From a virus, in the IMG/VR virus record IMGVR_UViG_3300046714_000392, positions 1-38,494 of that record: 38,494 nt of DNA; one strand, written 5' to 3'. Below, piece after piece: positions 7,698 to 17,323 of this stretch. Below the pieces are notes generated by a model, which saw only the letters and a list, made by a program, of their open reading frames with translations, was not told the origin of the DNA and ran no database searches. Both the position numbers and the translations under genes were made by a program. Position 1 is the first letter of the stretch; every line of letters starts with the position of its first letter.

Positions 7698-10264
7698 CGG
7701 TAGACCTGCTGTTCAGTGAGCGGCGAGAAGCGCACGCTGAGGCCCTTGCATGTCGGCGGTGTAAACACGCCGCCGCCCGGGATGGTGAGGCCTGGGGATA
7801 GCGTTGGCGCGATGGCCGCGCTGCGCGGGATGCCGAACGTTGCGCGGGCATCGCCGTTCAGCCATGCGACCAGCGTTGCTGAGCCATCGGCTACGCCCAA
7901 CCAACTCGAGTTGATGGTACGCGTCGCATCTACCAGCGCGAACAGCCAGGTCGCGTCAATCCAGTGCCGTAGCACGAGCGGATCATCCTCGTAGAATGGC
8001 TGATACTGGATGACCGCGGTCAGGTTGGCGGCTGTAACCGCCTGATCGAACAGCCATACGTTGACTCCGTTCGGCACGCCCGATCCGTCACTGGTGCCGA
8101 CTACGACCCAGCCGTTGGGTTGCGTTACCGGATTCGTCGGAATGCGCTGGTAGGCCAGCGCGGTAACGTTCGCGAACGTGAGCTTAGACCAGCACTTATG
8201 AACGGTGTTGTAGAGGTAGTACGCTGGCGGCTCAGGCTCACCGGGCGGCGGCTCTTCGCTGCTACCCGTGAAATCGGGGCCAGCTGTAATCAGGTGAATT
8301 TCATCGAACGTTTCGTCGCGCTCAACGATCAGCGACGCTGTCTCTACGTACGCCGGCCCAGGCAAGATATCGCCTACAGTCAGATCCGAAACTTCATCAA
8401 AGCCGTCATCCGCGATATGTACTAGGCCACGATTCGTGTAGGCATAGACGCTATCGCGCAAAACGGTCGCGCACTGGGGCGCGCTCAGGATCAGCGTCGT
8501 ATCGAGCTGGTCAATGCGCCACTGGCCGCCGTCGCCGCTTAGGCGGAACAGGCCATCAGTGCAAAAGATCCAAAGCGCATCGCGCGTAGCCGATGCGCCG
8601 ACCAGATCGGCCAGGCCGACGAACGCCGTGTTGCTTACCGGTCCATGCTCGGGCTGTTGCTCATGCGTCCACTGCAGGAAATTGGGCCGCGGCGTTTGCG
8701 TGAATGTCTGGACGGCTGCGCCAATCTCCGGGATGGGCGGGCTAAAGTTCGCACCATTGGTGCCACGGATCGTAATCGTGGTCGCAAAGTTCGGGCGCGC
8801 TGGCTCAACAGTCAGCGTAAAGCCGCTGGCGGGCTGGGTTGCCGCGGGGATGGTCTGATCGCAAGTCAGCTCGTACTCGCCTGTTCCCAGGCTCGCGGTT
8901 AGCTGCGACAGGCTGCCGATCGGCACCGATGCGCCGCCCGCGATCTGGATCTGATCCGCGATGTGCAATGTGGCAGGGATGACCGTCGCAGTTGCCGCGC
9001 CGCTAAACGTGATATCCGTTGGCCCCGGCCCTATCGATGCCACAGTGAATACGTTGTTGGGAAACGCGCCGCCGCCATTGGTAAGCAACTGGCCCACTTT
9101 GATCCCGATGAGATGCGTGGCGCTTACGCCCGATACGACGGATGCTCCAATGCTTGCGTTAGCCGTAATAACTCGAGTGCCTACCCCAAACGTGCGCTCA
9201 TAATCCGTACTGAGGCCAGGCGCGCCACCGTTAGACATCCCAGCGGGCACCTTGACCGTCCAGATCGGGCGCTCGGTAACGTTTGCGAAAAACGCGAATC
9301 CCTTGTAGCTCGCTTGTACTTTGCAGATGTTGGGCTGGCGGTTTCCAGACAGCGCGCCGCCTTGGCCGGGATTCGTATAGAGCTCGCGGCCAAAGGTTAC
9401 GCCCAGCGGGCCTGGGACCTGGGTATCCGTAACCGTTGTGTTCGTCGCGATGATGTCCGCGGCAGTCAGCGTGTAAGTCAGCACCAGCTTGCACGTCGTG
9501 CCTGGATCGGTCGTAGCCGTCACTGCGGCAATCGCGTCCGTACGGTAAATTTCGATGATATCGCCCGCGGCCATGCCCGCGTTTACGCTCCAATCGACGC
9601 GCATCGATACGTTGACCGCGCCGCCTAACGTGTTCTGGAAACGGTAGATCAGGCTGGGCGTGCTGATGACTTCGTAGCCCTTAGGAAACACCCGCTTGAA
9701 CAGGGCGCAGTAGCCTACGGTTGTGTTGTTAGCGACTGCGCCGCCCGCTGTGGCAACGGCCGTAAACAGGTTAATCTGTGCCTGAGGCAAGCCCGCCATG
9801 CGGAACGTGCCCTGCGCGCCTGTCGCTGGCGCCATGTAGTCAGCGACAATGACGCCTTGCTGGCTGTTGACCACGAAATGATCGCGCATCCGTATCGGCG
9901 CGATAAACCCAGTGTCCGAAAAAAACCCATTTGCCGATGTCAGCGTCGGGCGTGTCGCCGCCAATGTGATGTCATTGGCGACATCCAGGAAACTCATAGA
10001 CCAGTTGACGTTACTACCGGACAGCAGCCGATAGGCCAACCAGATAAACCCATCATCCAGTACAAATAGCTTGCGTACGACCGATGCATCGGCGCCGAAG
10101 TCGCCGGTATGCGCTGGGGTTAGCGCCTTAGACACAACACACTGGCCCGAGTCGCGAAACAGGATGTTTTCAGCGACCGCCATCGCACCAGGCGGATACG
10201 CGCCGAGCTCATTCGGGCGCGTAATCAGGCCCAGCGGTTTCAGCACTGTTTGACGCGGCGGCAT
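7694..10264 (-). CDS. Tail nozzle/hub-like protein (T7 gp12 / P22 gp10-type, tentative)
   Basis: 856 residues from the ATG at 10264, which overlaps the upstream stop (TAATG); a start five codons earlier is possible. It is entirely beta-rich with short repeated blades (LFVLDDGFIWLAYRL, DALWIFCTDGLFRLSGDG, SVYAYTNRGLVHIADDG). The opening PPRQTVLKPLGLITRPNE and the sensor-like blades are what I expect of propeller-type nozzle proteins that close the tail and stabilise packaged DNA. It follows the adaptor-like gene, the usual order in short-tailed phages. The length is nearer T7 gp12 than P22 gp10. Confidence 0.65.
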   Translation of the reverse strand: MPPRQTVLKPLGLITRPNELGAYPPGAMAVAENILFRDSGQCVVSKALTPAHTGDFGADASVVRKLFVLDDGFIWLAYRLLSGSNVNWSMSFLDVANDITLAATRPTLTSANGFFSDTGFIAPIRMRDHFVVNSQQGVIVADYMAPATGAQGTFRMAGLPQAQINLFTAVATAGGAVANNTTVGYCALFKRVFPKGYEVISTPSLIYRFQNTLGGAVNVSMRVDWSVNAGMAAGDIIEIYRTDAIAAVTATTDPGTTCKLVLTYTLTAADIIATNTTVTDTQVPGPLGVTFGRELYTNPGQGGALSGNRQPNICKVQASYKGFAFFANVTERPIWTVKVPAGMSNGGAPGLSTDYERTFGVGTRVITANASIGASVVSGVSATHLIGIKVGQLLTNGGGAFPNNVFTVASIGPGPTDITFSGAATATVIPATLHIADQIQIAGGASVPIGSLSQLTASLGTGEYELTCDQTIPAATQPASGFTLTVEPARPNFATTITIRGTNGANFSPPIPEIGAAVQTFTQTPRPNFLQWTHEQQPEHGPVSNTAFVGLADLVGASATRDALWIFCTDGLFRLSGDGGQWRIDQLDTTLILSAPQCATVLRDSVYAYTNRGLVHIADDGFDEVSDLTVGDILPGPAYVETASLIVERDETFDEIHLITAGPDFTGSSEEPPPGEPEPPAYYLYNTVHKCWSKLTFANVTALAYQRIPTNPVTQPNGWVVVGTSDGSGVPNGVNVWLFDQAVTAANLTAVIQYQPFYEDDPLVLRHWIDATWLFALVDATRTINSSWLGVADGSATLVAWLNGDARATFGIPRSAAIAPTLSPGLTIPGGGVFTPPTCKGLSVRFSPLTEQQVYR

Positions 10265-11238
10265 TAGAACCGCACCCAATTCGAGCGCGAGTAGCCGCGA
10301 GTTTTCAGGCTGACAGGGATGGTCTTAGGCTCTGCCTTGACGCGAGGCAAAAGCAGCGAGCGGAACCGCGTCAGGTCGTTAGTTACGTTGGCCTCTACGG
10401 CATCGGTAGGGCGCGATTGCTCGATCATCACTTTGATCGCAGCTACATCGGCCAGCGCCCGGTGATAGTCATCGGGTAGGCATGGCCAATCGGTCTGGTC
10501 GGCGGCGCGCACGAAGTCGCCTACCTCGATATCGCTCAGGTCTGCAGTGCCGCCGACAGTGATCGTAAACGGCCCTACGCCCGCGATCGTTTGCTGCGCG
10601 TTGACCAGGCCCAACTCGTGCCAGCCGTTGGGATGAACCACGTCAATCAGCTGCAAGGCGCTGGTGATCGCGCTGGGCACAGCGAGCGATTGATCAAACG
10701 GCAATGCCGCGACCGTCATCGTGCGCAGCGTTGGGTTGACCGCCGTAACCAGCCCGCGCACAGTGCCGCTCGATTGCTGCGGCACCAGCTTTGAGGGCCT
10801 CAGGTAGTACGTAAAGCGCAGCGGCAGCACGCTGTCAGGCGTAGGCATCAGGACGATCTGGTCGCCCTCAATCGTGTAGACGCGAGGCTGGCCAGGGTTG
10901 CCGCTGATCGGACCCGCGTAGACCTGTGCCTCAGACTCCGGCACTTCGCGCACGCGGTAGAACGCGCCGTTAGTGCTGTCGGCGACTTCGATTTTCTCAA
11001 GACCGCCCACACAGGCGCGGTAGGGGATGCGGTAGCGGCTACGGCCGATGACCGTGCTGGTAACCAGCTGCTTTGCCCAGTAGCCGTTGCGCGCTTTGAT
11101 GATGATGTCGCCGAAAACGCTGTTGAGCTTGTCATCCAGCTCTAAGAGCAGCCGCGCATCGGTGTAGGCGGTGTACGCGCTCGCATCGCCAATCCAGGCG
11201 GTGTAACGCAGCGCGGCCAGCAGCTCGGTGGTGTTCAT
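10264..11238 (-). CDS. Head-tail adaptor-like protein
   Basis: 324 residues. The N-terminal third (to about residue 65) is helical (TTELLAALRYTAWIGDASAY). The middle carries beta segments ending FTYYLRPSKLVPQ, and a helical C-terminal region (LPDDYHRALADVAAIKVMIE) resembles the adaptor fold common below portals. The gene lies immediately upstream of the nozzle-like gene. The start overlaps the previous stop by ATGA. The assignment rests on gene order and fold impression, not on a decisive motif. Confidence 0.55.
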   Translation of the reverse strand: MNTTELLAALRYTAWIGDASAYTAYTDARLLLELDDKLNSVFGDIIIKARNGYWAKQLVTSTVIGRSRYRIPYRACVGGLEKIEVADSTNGAFYRVREVPESEAQVYAGPISGNPGQPRVYTIEGDQIVLMPTPDSVLPLRFTYYLRPSKLVPQQSSGTVRGLVTAVNPTLRTMTVAALPFDQSLAVPSAITSALQLIDVVHPNGWHELGLVNAQQTIAGVGPFTITVGGTADLSDIEVGDFVRAADQTDWPCLPDDYHRALADVAAIKVMIEQSRPTDAVEANVTNDLTRFRSLLLPRVKAEPKTIPVSLKTRGYSRSNWVRF

Positions 11239-11804
11239 CGGCGCCGCGCCTTGGGATCTTGCAGTTCCTCATTTGCGAACGTGAGCCCAGCGCCGCCCAG
11301 CGGGCCGTATGGGTCATCACTCTCGCGCAGGCCAGTCGTGCCCGCGTTACCATACAGATCGGAGTTGCGCACAGGCGCGCCAGCAGCGGCTTGCTTCGCG
11401 CCGCCCATCCAGTTCCCTTTGCTCGCTGCGCCTCCGACGCTGGCCAGATTCTGGATCAGCGGCATGAAGTCCTGAGCGCCGACATTGTTTATGTCCTTCA
11501 TGCCCTGGTCGTATTGCTGATTGATGCCCTGCTGGGTCATTTCCATGTCAACGCGATCGGTCGGCGCGCCAAGGCTGGATGCGCGATTGCGTAGCGCCTG
11601 GACTACGGCCATTTTCCGCGCCTGGTCGCGTTTGCGTTTGAGCTCTTCCTCATCCTCGCCGGCCTGACCTGCGCCAATCAGGCCTAAGAGGCCGCCTACG
11701 CCCGCGCCGATGCCCGCGCCGATAGGCCCAAACGCCGCGCCGGTAGCCGCGCCGCCCGCGATCGATGTGCCGATTCCGAGGCCAGTCTTTGCGGCTGAGG
11801 GCAT
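11235..11804 (-). CDS. Glycine-zipper internal/ejection protein
   Basis: 189 residues. Residues 5-48 form an extended Gly/Ala zipper (GLGIGTSIAGGAATGAAFGP then IGAGIGAGVGGLLGLIGAG) able to insert in membrane, followed by a charged helix (EDEEELKRKRDQARK) and a Gln/Asn-rich region. This is typical of small injected virion proteins. It follows the coat gene after a strong hairpin, so its level may be reduced relative to coat. Confidence 0.65.
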   Translation of the reverse strand: MPSAAKTGLGIGTSIAGGAATGAAFGPIGAGIGAGVGGLLGLIGAGQAGEDEEELKRKRDQARKMAVVQALRNRASSLGAPTDRVDMEMTQQGINQQYDQGMKDINNVGAQDFMPLIQNLASVGGAASKGNWMGGAKQAAAGAPVRNSDLYGNAGTTGLRESDDPYGPLGGAGLTFANEELQDPKARRR

Positions 11805-11829
11805 GCATTACCTTTCACGAAACTGCAGC

Positions 11830-11862
11830 GGCGGCGGCCCATTGGGGGAACAGGCCGCCGCC
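11830..11862 (-). terminator. GC-rich hairpin downstream of the coat gene
   Basis: GGCGGCGGCC (11830-11839) and GGCCGCCGCC (11853-11862) form a perfect 10-bp stem with a 13-base loop, in the short gap between the coat gene and the next gene. The bases after it in the direction of transcription (GCTGCAGTTTCG) are not a clean T-run, so it is better seen as an attenuator or mRNA-stabilising hairpin than a full terminator. Confidence 0.5.
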
Positions 11863-11870
11863 GTAGTTCA

Positions 11871-13211
11871 TCAGCTGCCGCTCGTGTCATCACCCGTATT
11901 GGTGATGCCGGTCGCGATCGCGTTGCGGTAGGGCTGCAGGAGCAGCGGCGCTTGCTGTGAGATGCATCGGAGCTCAGAGCCAGCGTTGTTGGGCAACTCC
12001 AGGAACAGCTCGCCGCGACCATCGGCGCCGCGGAAGTTGATGTCTGATGCCCCGACGCGGACGGACATGTCCGGTTCAAGGAAAAACATCGCCCCCTGCT
12101 TCATGAATTCATGAACGCGGACTTCGATCTGGCCTACTGGGCTGATGTAAGTCAGCTTGGTCGTGCCCTGGACCTTAGTCTCTACGCCCTGGCCGCTAGA
12201 CTCATTCCAGCGAGTCAGCGTGTGCGTTTCCTCAGCCAGGTCTGCAAAGGTCTGGCTGTTAGCAAACGCGACCAGCCCCTTTTTCAGGCCGTTGGGAAAC
12301 AGCTTGGCGGCGATTTGCAGCACGCGTGCACGCGTCATCGCGCCAGCGATGGGGAACTGCCGCGCGCGCCAGATCGGGTTAGTCGCGGCGCTGATGCCCG
12401 CAAAGGTTCCCGTGTTTTGCAGGATGCCTTGCGTGCCCAGGCAACATTTGTTGTACCAGCCAGCAGGCAGGATGCGTTGACCCGCCGCGACTGCGACCGC
12501 AGAGCCGGTCTTGAACATCTGAACTTGGCACAGCTGAGGATCGACTACGCCCTCGACCTGCACGTTCGTTTCAACCGTCGCTGTCCCTGCGGCGTTGAGG
12601 ATATCAACGAGCATGCCGCCCGTGGCATTGCCGCCTGAGCCGCTGTTATTCCAGAGGCCGCTTGCCCAGGAGGCGCGCGTAATCTGGACGATTGGGTGCG
12701 TCGCACTGCCGAAGTTCGGGCCTGTGCCCGCAAATACGGCCGTAGTCGCGATCACACCGATGTCACTGGCGATCGTCGCGCCTGGCCCTGGGCCGTACAT
12801 CAGCGCCAGCTCGTTGTAATGCTCGGCGCCGCGGAGCAGCGTCATCATTATATAGTCAAACGGTTGCCAGTACGCGGCGGAGTCGCCCGACTTGGATGCG
12901 CCGTTGTTGCCTTTGAGCATCGCGCTGTAAGGCAGCGTTTCGCGCAACGCGATATCGCAGCCGTCCAGCACAGCTTCGAGCTGAGCGGGCGAGCGCGCCG
13001 CGTTCAACGCGTACGCCGTGCCTGTGATGTCCAGCGTTTGGCCGTGCGAGATGGCCGACTGGATCGGGTAGTGAAACTCTTTACCTGCCCGATCGGTCGG
13101 CGGCACCAGCCGCATGAATTCCCGGAAGGAATTCACTTCGGGCATGGGATTCAAATAATCCCCGTAACGGATCGTAAAATTCGCCGCGAATGCGGGATCG
13201 ATTGCTGACAT
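11871..13211 (-). CDS. Major capsid (coat) protein
   Basis: 446 residues, close to the 430 of P22 coat, directly after the scaffold gene and in the portal-scaffold-coat order. The start at 13211 has an AGGG site about nine bases upstream. Features fitting an HK97-fold coat are an N-terminal arm (to about residue 50), a long mixed alpha/beta region with an inserted Gly/Asn-rich segment (WNNSGSGGNATGGM), and a C-terminal beta region with VRVHEFMKQGAMFFLEPDMS. Recognition is by context and size, with no single decisive motif. Confidence 0.8.
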   Translation of the reverse strand: MSAIDPAFAANFTIRYGDYLNPMPEVNSFREFMRLVPPTDRAGKEFHYPIQSAISHGQTLDITGTAYALNAARSPAQLEAVLDGCDIALRETLPYSAMLKGNNGASKSGDSAAYWQPFDYIMMTLLRGAEHYNELALMYGPGPGATIASDIGVIATTAVFAGTGPNFGSATHPIVQITRASWASGLWNNSGSGGNATGGMLVDILNAAGTATVETNVQVEGVVDPQLCQVQMFKTGSAVAVAAGQRILPAGWYNKCCLGTQGILQNTGTFAGISAATNPIWRARQFPIAGAMTRARVLQIAAKLFPNGLKKGLVAFANSQTFADLAEETHTLTRWNESSGQGVETKVQGTTKLTYISPVGQIEVRVHEFMKQGAMFFLEPDMSVRVGASDINFRGADGRGELFLELPNNAGSELRCISQQAPLLLQPYRNAIATGITNTGDDTSGS

Positions 13212-13379
13212 GTCGTGACCCTGTGAAGTTGCGAGACACTTGAATCCCGGCTTCTGCAGAGTCAGACACTGCCAACGGCGCTAGGTGTGCTGGGCGCTAT
13301 GGCCAATCAGGACCTATCACGACGTTGCAGGCATTCCGCGTTGCGCGTGCTGGTAGGTTTCTACCTTGCTACTGACCTG
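13212..13379 (-). other. Scaffold-coat intergenic region with small hairpin
   Basis: The longest gap within the late operon (168 bp). It contains a GGTAG-gttt-CTACC hairpin (13352-13365) just after the scaffold stop. I see no convincing promoter. A processing site or attenuator that raises coat over scaffold expression is plausible but unproven. Confidence 0.35.
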
Positions 13380-14621
13380 TCAAGGCTTACCGAACAAATC
13401 GGACATCAGATCGGAGGGCCGCTTGCGCTGGCGTGTAGCTCCGTTAGCTACGCTACGACCCGCAATCTGTGAGGTAGGAGATAGCGGACGCTGGACGGGC
13501 CTACCATTGGCCTGTGGCGCCGCTGGTCGCCGGCTATCCTCAAGTTCCTCGGATAATGTACGCGCCGCATTCATGACCGCATCTCGCGTTACCTCGTAGC
13601 TACCCGCGACTTCCATCTGGGCCAACAGGTGACGCGCGAAGTCCTTTTGCGTAGCCGGGTTGTCATGGATGCGATGCGCGCGGAAAGCCATCGGGCGGAG
13701 CTGGTCAAGTTGTTTGCGCATGCTCACGGCCATCTCGCGCACGCCGCCATCGTGATCCTCGCGCTTGCGCTGGCTTGCCAGCTGGTCGCGTTCGGCTGCA
13801 ACGCGACGCAACTCGAGCGCATGCTCGCGGGATTCCGCAATCTGCCGCTCAGCGCGTTGCATGGCGTCGAATACGCGGCGATCGTTCTGGTCGCAGCCAA
13901 ACTTGTGCATGGCCGCAATGCCCGCGGCGTTCACATGTTCGCGCTCAGCGACGCGCCGCTCAGCGATGCGGATCGCCACGTTCTCTAAAACCTGGCCGTA
14001 GCCGCGATTCTCGTACTCGGCCAGAAACGTATCTGGATCCTGGATGCGCTCGAAATGGGCGCGCACGTTCGTATCGCGGGCCTGCATCTGCTGGCGCTCA
14101 TGATGGATGCGCGTTTGGGCCCGGCTGAGCGCCGATTGCCGGATGTACCCGTCTTTCATTTCCTTGGCAGTGACCAGCTGCGTGCGCTTCGTGCCGTCAT
14201 CCAGTTTGATCTCTACCTCGACCAGCTTGTTGAGAAACTCATCGGGTAGGTAGTCGTTTGCTTGCCATTCGCGCGCCTTGGCTAAGAGCTCGCCATCTGC
14301 GATAGCCGGCGCTTCTGGCGCTGGCTCAGCGCTAGGGTCTGCAGGCGCCTCAGGCTCTGTAGCGGGGGATGGATCTACACCGCCAGCATCAGGCGCAGCG
14401 TCAGGGGGCGGCTCACCTAGCAGGCCTGGTTGCGTTTGCGTCGATTGAGCGGCGGGCGGCGCTGGTTGGCCCGTGGCGTTGTTGTTGGCCGGCGCGTTCA
14501 TCAGCGCCCGGTTCTTCGACTCCATGACCTGGGCGAAGTTGCTGATCGTCGGCGTTACTGACGGCGTGCTGGGCGCTGGTGCTGCAGGCGCGGCGGCTGG
14601 TGCTATGGCGTTATCTGGCAT
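13380..14621 (-). CDS. Scaffolding protein
   Basis: 413 residues between portal and coat. The first ~110 residues are Ala/Pro-rich and disordered. Residues ~110-340 are charged helices (HHERQQMQARDTNVRAHFER; ERQIAESREHALELRRVAAE). The tail is strongly basic (RQRKRPSDLMSDLFGKP), matching the basic helix-loop-helix that binds coat in P22-type scaffolds. It directs procapsid assembly and leaves before DNA packaging. It has no protease motif of its own. Confidence 0.8.
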   Translation of the reverse strand: MPDNAIAPAAAPAAPAPSTPSVTPTISNFAQVMESKNRALMNAPANNNATGQPAPPAAQSTQTQPGLLGEPPPDAAPDAGGVDPSPATEPEAPADPSAEPAPEAPAIADGELLAKAREWQANDYLPDEFLNKLVEVEIKLDDGTKRTQLVTAKEMKDGYIRQSALSRAQTRIHHERQQMQARDTNVRAHFERIQDPDTFLAEYENRGYGQVLENVAIRIAERRVAEREHVNAAGIAAMHKFGCDQNDRRVFDAMQRAERQIAESREHALELRRVAAERDQLASQRKREDHDGGVREMAVSMRKQLDQLRPMAFRAHRIHDNPATQKDFARHLLAQMEVAGSYEVTRDAVMNAARTLSEELEDSRRPAAPQANGRPVQRPLSPTSQIAGRSVANGATRQRKRPSDLMSDLFGKP

Positions 14622-14633
14622 GGCGAAACTCGG

Positions 14634-16814
14634 TTAGGTCGCTGGCGCCATCGGCGGCGCGGGCTGCCGCATCGCGTTGGGCGGCGGCGCAGGAGGTTTG
14701 GGCATCGTAGGCATGTCGGAGCCTGGTGCGGCTGGCGATCCGCCGCCGCCGTTATCATTCGCTGGCGCTCCGCCCGCGTTGGGCGCGCCTTTGGGCTGCG
14801 GCTCAGGCCCGACAGGCTTGTTACCCGCCATCGGGCTATTAGGAATCACAGGCGGATGCGGCAAGCCAATCATCGCGGCCAGCACTGGGTCAACGCCCGC
14901 CCACAGCAGGCCGTGTTTGCTGATGTGCTCTTGCAACATCTGCAGGCCCTTTACGTCCGGCTGTTCCATCGCGCGCAGGCGATCAAGCATGCTCTTATGC
15001 TTTTCGCAGTGAAGGATCGGATCATCGGTCGCGGCGGGCTCGCACCATTGGCCTTTCATCAGCTGCTCATTTTCGTACTGGATGAGCAGCGAGCACGATT
15101 GATCCAAATCGACGAATGCGTCCGCGTTGCCGGTCGTAATCAGCTGGTAGGCGGCTTGGCGTTGCTCTTTACTGAGGCCCTGCAGCGCCTGGAAAACCTC
15201 TAGCCGGCCTGGGATCGTCCGCATCAGCGGCGATGATGTAGCGACCTGGACGCGGCGCACGCCCGACAGATCTTGCTTCGTGAATTGCTTGATGTACGGC
15301 GCTTGATTCGCGCCGGCTACCTCAGCGAGGAATGGCGCCTCGCTGTTGGCGCGCACCAGGTCCAGCAGCATGTTTGCGGCTTCATTGCGCATGTCATCGT
15401 TAGAGGCCTCGGTAGCGCTAACGAACTTTTGCGCGATATTGAGCATCAGCGCCGCGAACGTACCGGACTGGATGTTGGCATCGGGCGCGCCGCGGGCGAC
15501 GCTATTCATGCCGGAGATATCGTTCATGCGCTCGATCAGAAACTCGAGCATCCACTTACCGGCGTCGGGCATCTTTGCCCATTCAACCGTGCGCGGCGGC
15601 TGTTGGCCTGGCTTATGGGTGAAAAACCCGCCGCCCTCAGCGAGTTTCCGCATGTCGACTTCGACGCCATCCTCGGCCCAGAGGCTCTGATTGCCAAAAC
15701 GCATCAGATTGTTGGCGCCTTGCGTCAGCAGCTCATCGATCATTTCCTGCATGCTCAGCAGGTCGGCGGCTTCTGGGTAGCCGAAACTCGTACCGAAATA
15801 CCGCCCAGTGCATACGAACTTGACCGGGTTGCCCGATGGCAACGGGTTAGGTAGATCCCACAGCGCAGTTCCGTTTACGACGCCTACGTAACGGCCGCCC
15901 GGTAGTGCGCCGGAGTCGCGATGGTAGAAGTGCCGAACGATCACAATGTCATCGCTGGCGCCGGCCAGGTCGTAGCCGAACATCTCAGCGATACCCAGCT
16001 CGCTCATCAGGTTAGAGGCGCTGAGAATGGCTTCGCGCTGCTCGGGATAGAGCGCGGCGAGCTCCCATTTATTGCGCTTCTCGCGCACCATGACCCAAGG
16101 CGATGCCTCGGTATTGGGCTCGCGCACGATTTGCCAGGGATAGAGGGCCGTGAGCGTTGGCATGCCGCTTTTGACCGTCTGCGGCTGCGGCTTCATGACC
16201 GTTTCGCCATCCGGCCATTGCAGCGGCTGACCAGCCTCGTCCAGCGCAGCTTGCGGCTTCATGACCGTTACGTCATCGCCGCCGTCCGCATCCCAGCGGC
16301 CCCAGAGCGCGCCCTCTCCGAAGTAGCCATCTGACTCCAGCGCTTTCCAGCCCGCTTGCTCGCCCTTCGCGGCGCGGAACAGGTAATCGACAACGCTCTG
16401 AGCCATCGGAATCTGGCTCAGCGTTTGGAAATCGTCGTTAATCGCTAGGCACTGAAACGCTGGGCGCTCGCCTTGCGCGAGAATGTTCCTCTGTTTGATG
16501 TGCCCGCGTGTCAGGTTGACGCGGAAGCGCACAATCGAGGCGCCTGGCCCGCTGAACTGCAGCTGTTGCGTCGTATTCGCCGCGCCGGTAGCCGGATCCA
16601 TCCCATACGCCTGCGCGTAACACAGGCGTAGGAGCTGCCAGTAGCCGCGCCGCGCGCCCGCGGACCACCATACGCGCTCGTGACGGTCTAGCTCGCTAAT
16701 CAGCTCCTGCGCTGGGCCTGCAGCCCAATAGATAGGCCCTGGCCCCACTGTTTCCGGCACAGGCTTGGCGAAGCCGCCCTCAGAAAACTCACCGCCGAGC
16801 GCCATGGATCCCAT
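14634..16814 (-). CDS. Portal protein
   Basis: 726 residues, the same length as P22 portal (725). The start at 16814 has a GAGAGG site. The central part has portal-like features: a helical stem region (EAADLLSMQEMIDELLTQGA), the tunnel-region wording ERMNDISGMNSVARG, and SGTFAALMLNIAQKFV. The final ~110 residues are Pro/Gly-rich and low complexity. It forms the dodecameric DNA channel at one capsid vertex and binds the terminase during packaging. It is encoded three genes after large terminase and just before scaffold. Confidence 0.85.
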   Translation of the reverse strand: MGSMALGGEFSEGGFAKPVPETVGPGPIYWAAGPAQELISELDRHERVWWSAGARRGYWQLLRLCYAQAYGMDPATGAANTTQQLQFSGPGASIVRFRVNLTRGHIKQRNILAQGERPAFQCLAINDDFQTLSQIPMAQSVVDYLFRAAKGEQAGWKALESDGYFGEGALWGRWDADGGDDVTVMKPQAALDEAGQPLQWPDGETVMKPQPQTVKSGMPTLTALYPWQIVREPNTEASPWVMVREKRNKWELAALYPEQREAILSASNLMSELGIAEMFGYDLAGASDDIVIVRHFYHRDSGALPGGRYVGVVNGTALWDLPNPLPSGNPVKFVCTGRYFGTSFGYPEAADLLSMQEMIDELLTQGANNLMRFGNQSLWAEDGVEVDMRKLAEGGGFFTHKPGQQPPRTVEWAKMPDAGKWMLEFLIERMNDISGMNSVARGAPDANIQSGTFAALMLNIAQKFVSATEASNDDMRNEAANMLLDLVRANSEAPFLAEVAGANQAPYIKQFTKQDLSGVRRVQVATSSPLMRTIPGRLEVFQALQGLSKEQRQAAYQLITTGNADAFVDLDQSCSLLIQYENEQLMKGQWCEPAATDDPILHCEKHKSMLDRLRAMEQPDVKGLQMLQEHISKHGLLWAGVDPVLAAMIGLPHPPVIPNSPMAGNKPVGPEPQPKGAPNAGGAPANDNGGGGSPAAPGSDMPTMPKPPAPPPNAMRQPAPPMAPAT

Positions 16815-16825
16815 TAGCTAACCTC

Positions 16826-17323
16826 TCAGATGGCGTAGACCATCGTGCACATACTGTCGGGCGCGTTCTGCGGCTTGATGCGGTAGGGCGCGGCGTACTC
16901 GGCCAGCGTATCGATCAATTTCGTTAGGTCGGGCTTGGTAGGCCGGAACATCTGCGCCGCGACCATATGCACCAGGTCGGCAACGCGCAGAATGGGCGAC
17001 TCGCGCACCCATTGCACATGCTCAGACTCCGGAATCGGAATCTCGAACTTTACGCCATGCGCATCGGTGCCAACATCCCATTGCTTACGCACCGTATGCT
17101 CGGGCGGGCGGATAGACATCACTACGATCGCCATGTCGCGCACGTAAGGGACGGCATCCATGTTGAAACTCGCCTGGATTACGCCGCGGTCTACCACGTC
17201 GTACTTATCGGCCAGGTAGAGCTCGATAACCTTGCGGTCGTACGGGATGTCAGGCACCAGAAACAGGGTGTTCGCGGGAAACTTGATCTTTGCTTTGGGC
17301 TGGTCGGCCATGTTCATCGCCAT
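16826..17323 (-). CDS. Unknown late protein between terminase and portal
   Basis: 165 residues, mixed alpha/beta, opening MAMNMADQPKAKIKF with alternative starts at residues 4 and 5. It contains LFLVPDIPYDRKVIELYLAD and DMAIVVMSIRPPEH. No family is recognised. Overlapping gene ends on one side and an 11-bp gap to the portal on the other place it firmly in the packaging operon. Confidence 0.65.
   Translation of the reverse strand: MAMNMADQPKAKIKFPANTLFLVPDIPYDRKVIELYLADKYDVVDRGVIQASFNMDAVPYVRDMAIVVMSIRPPEHTVRKQWDVGTDAHGVKFEIPIPESEHVQWVRESPILRVADLVHMVAAQMFRPTKPDLTKLIDTLAEYAAPYRIKPQNAPDSMCTMVYAI

Noticed and set aside
9231-9628. Long antisense and shifted frames inside the nozzle-like gene
   Set aside because: No start sites and Arg/Gly-rich translations typical of shadow frames in GC-rich coding DNA.
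9962-9983. CGCCAAT...ATTGGCG inverted repeat inside the nozzle-like gene
   Set aside because: Short, fully within coding sequence and isolated. Likely chance.
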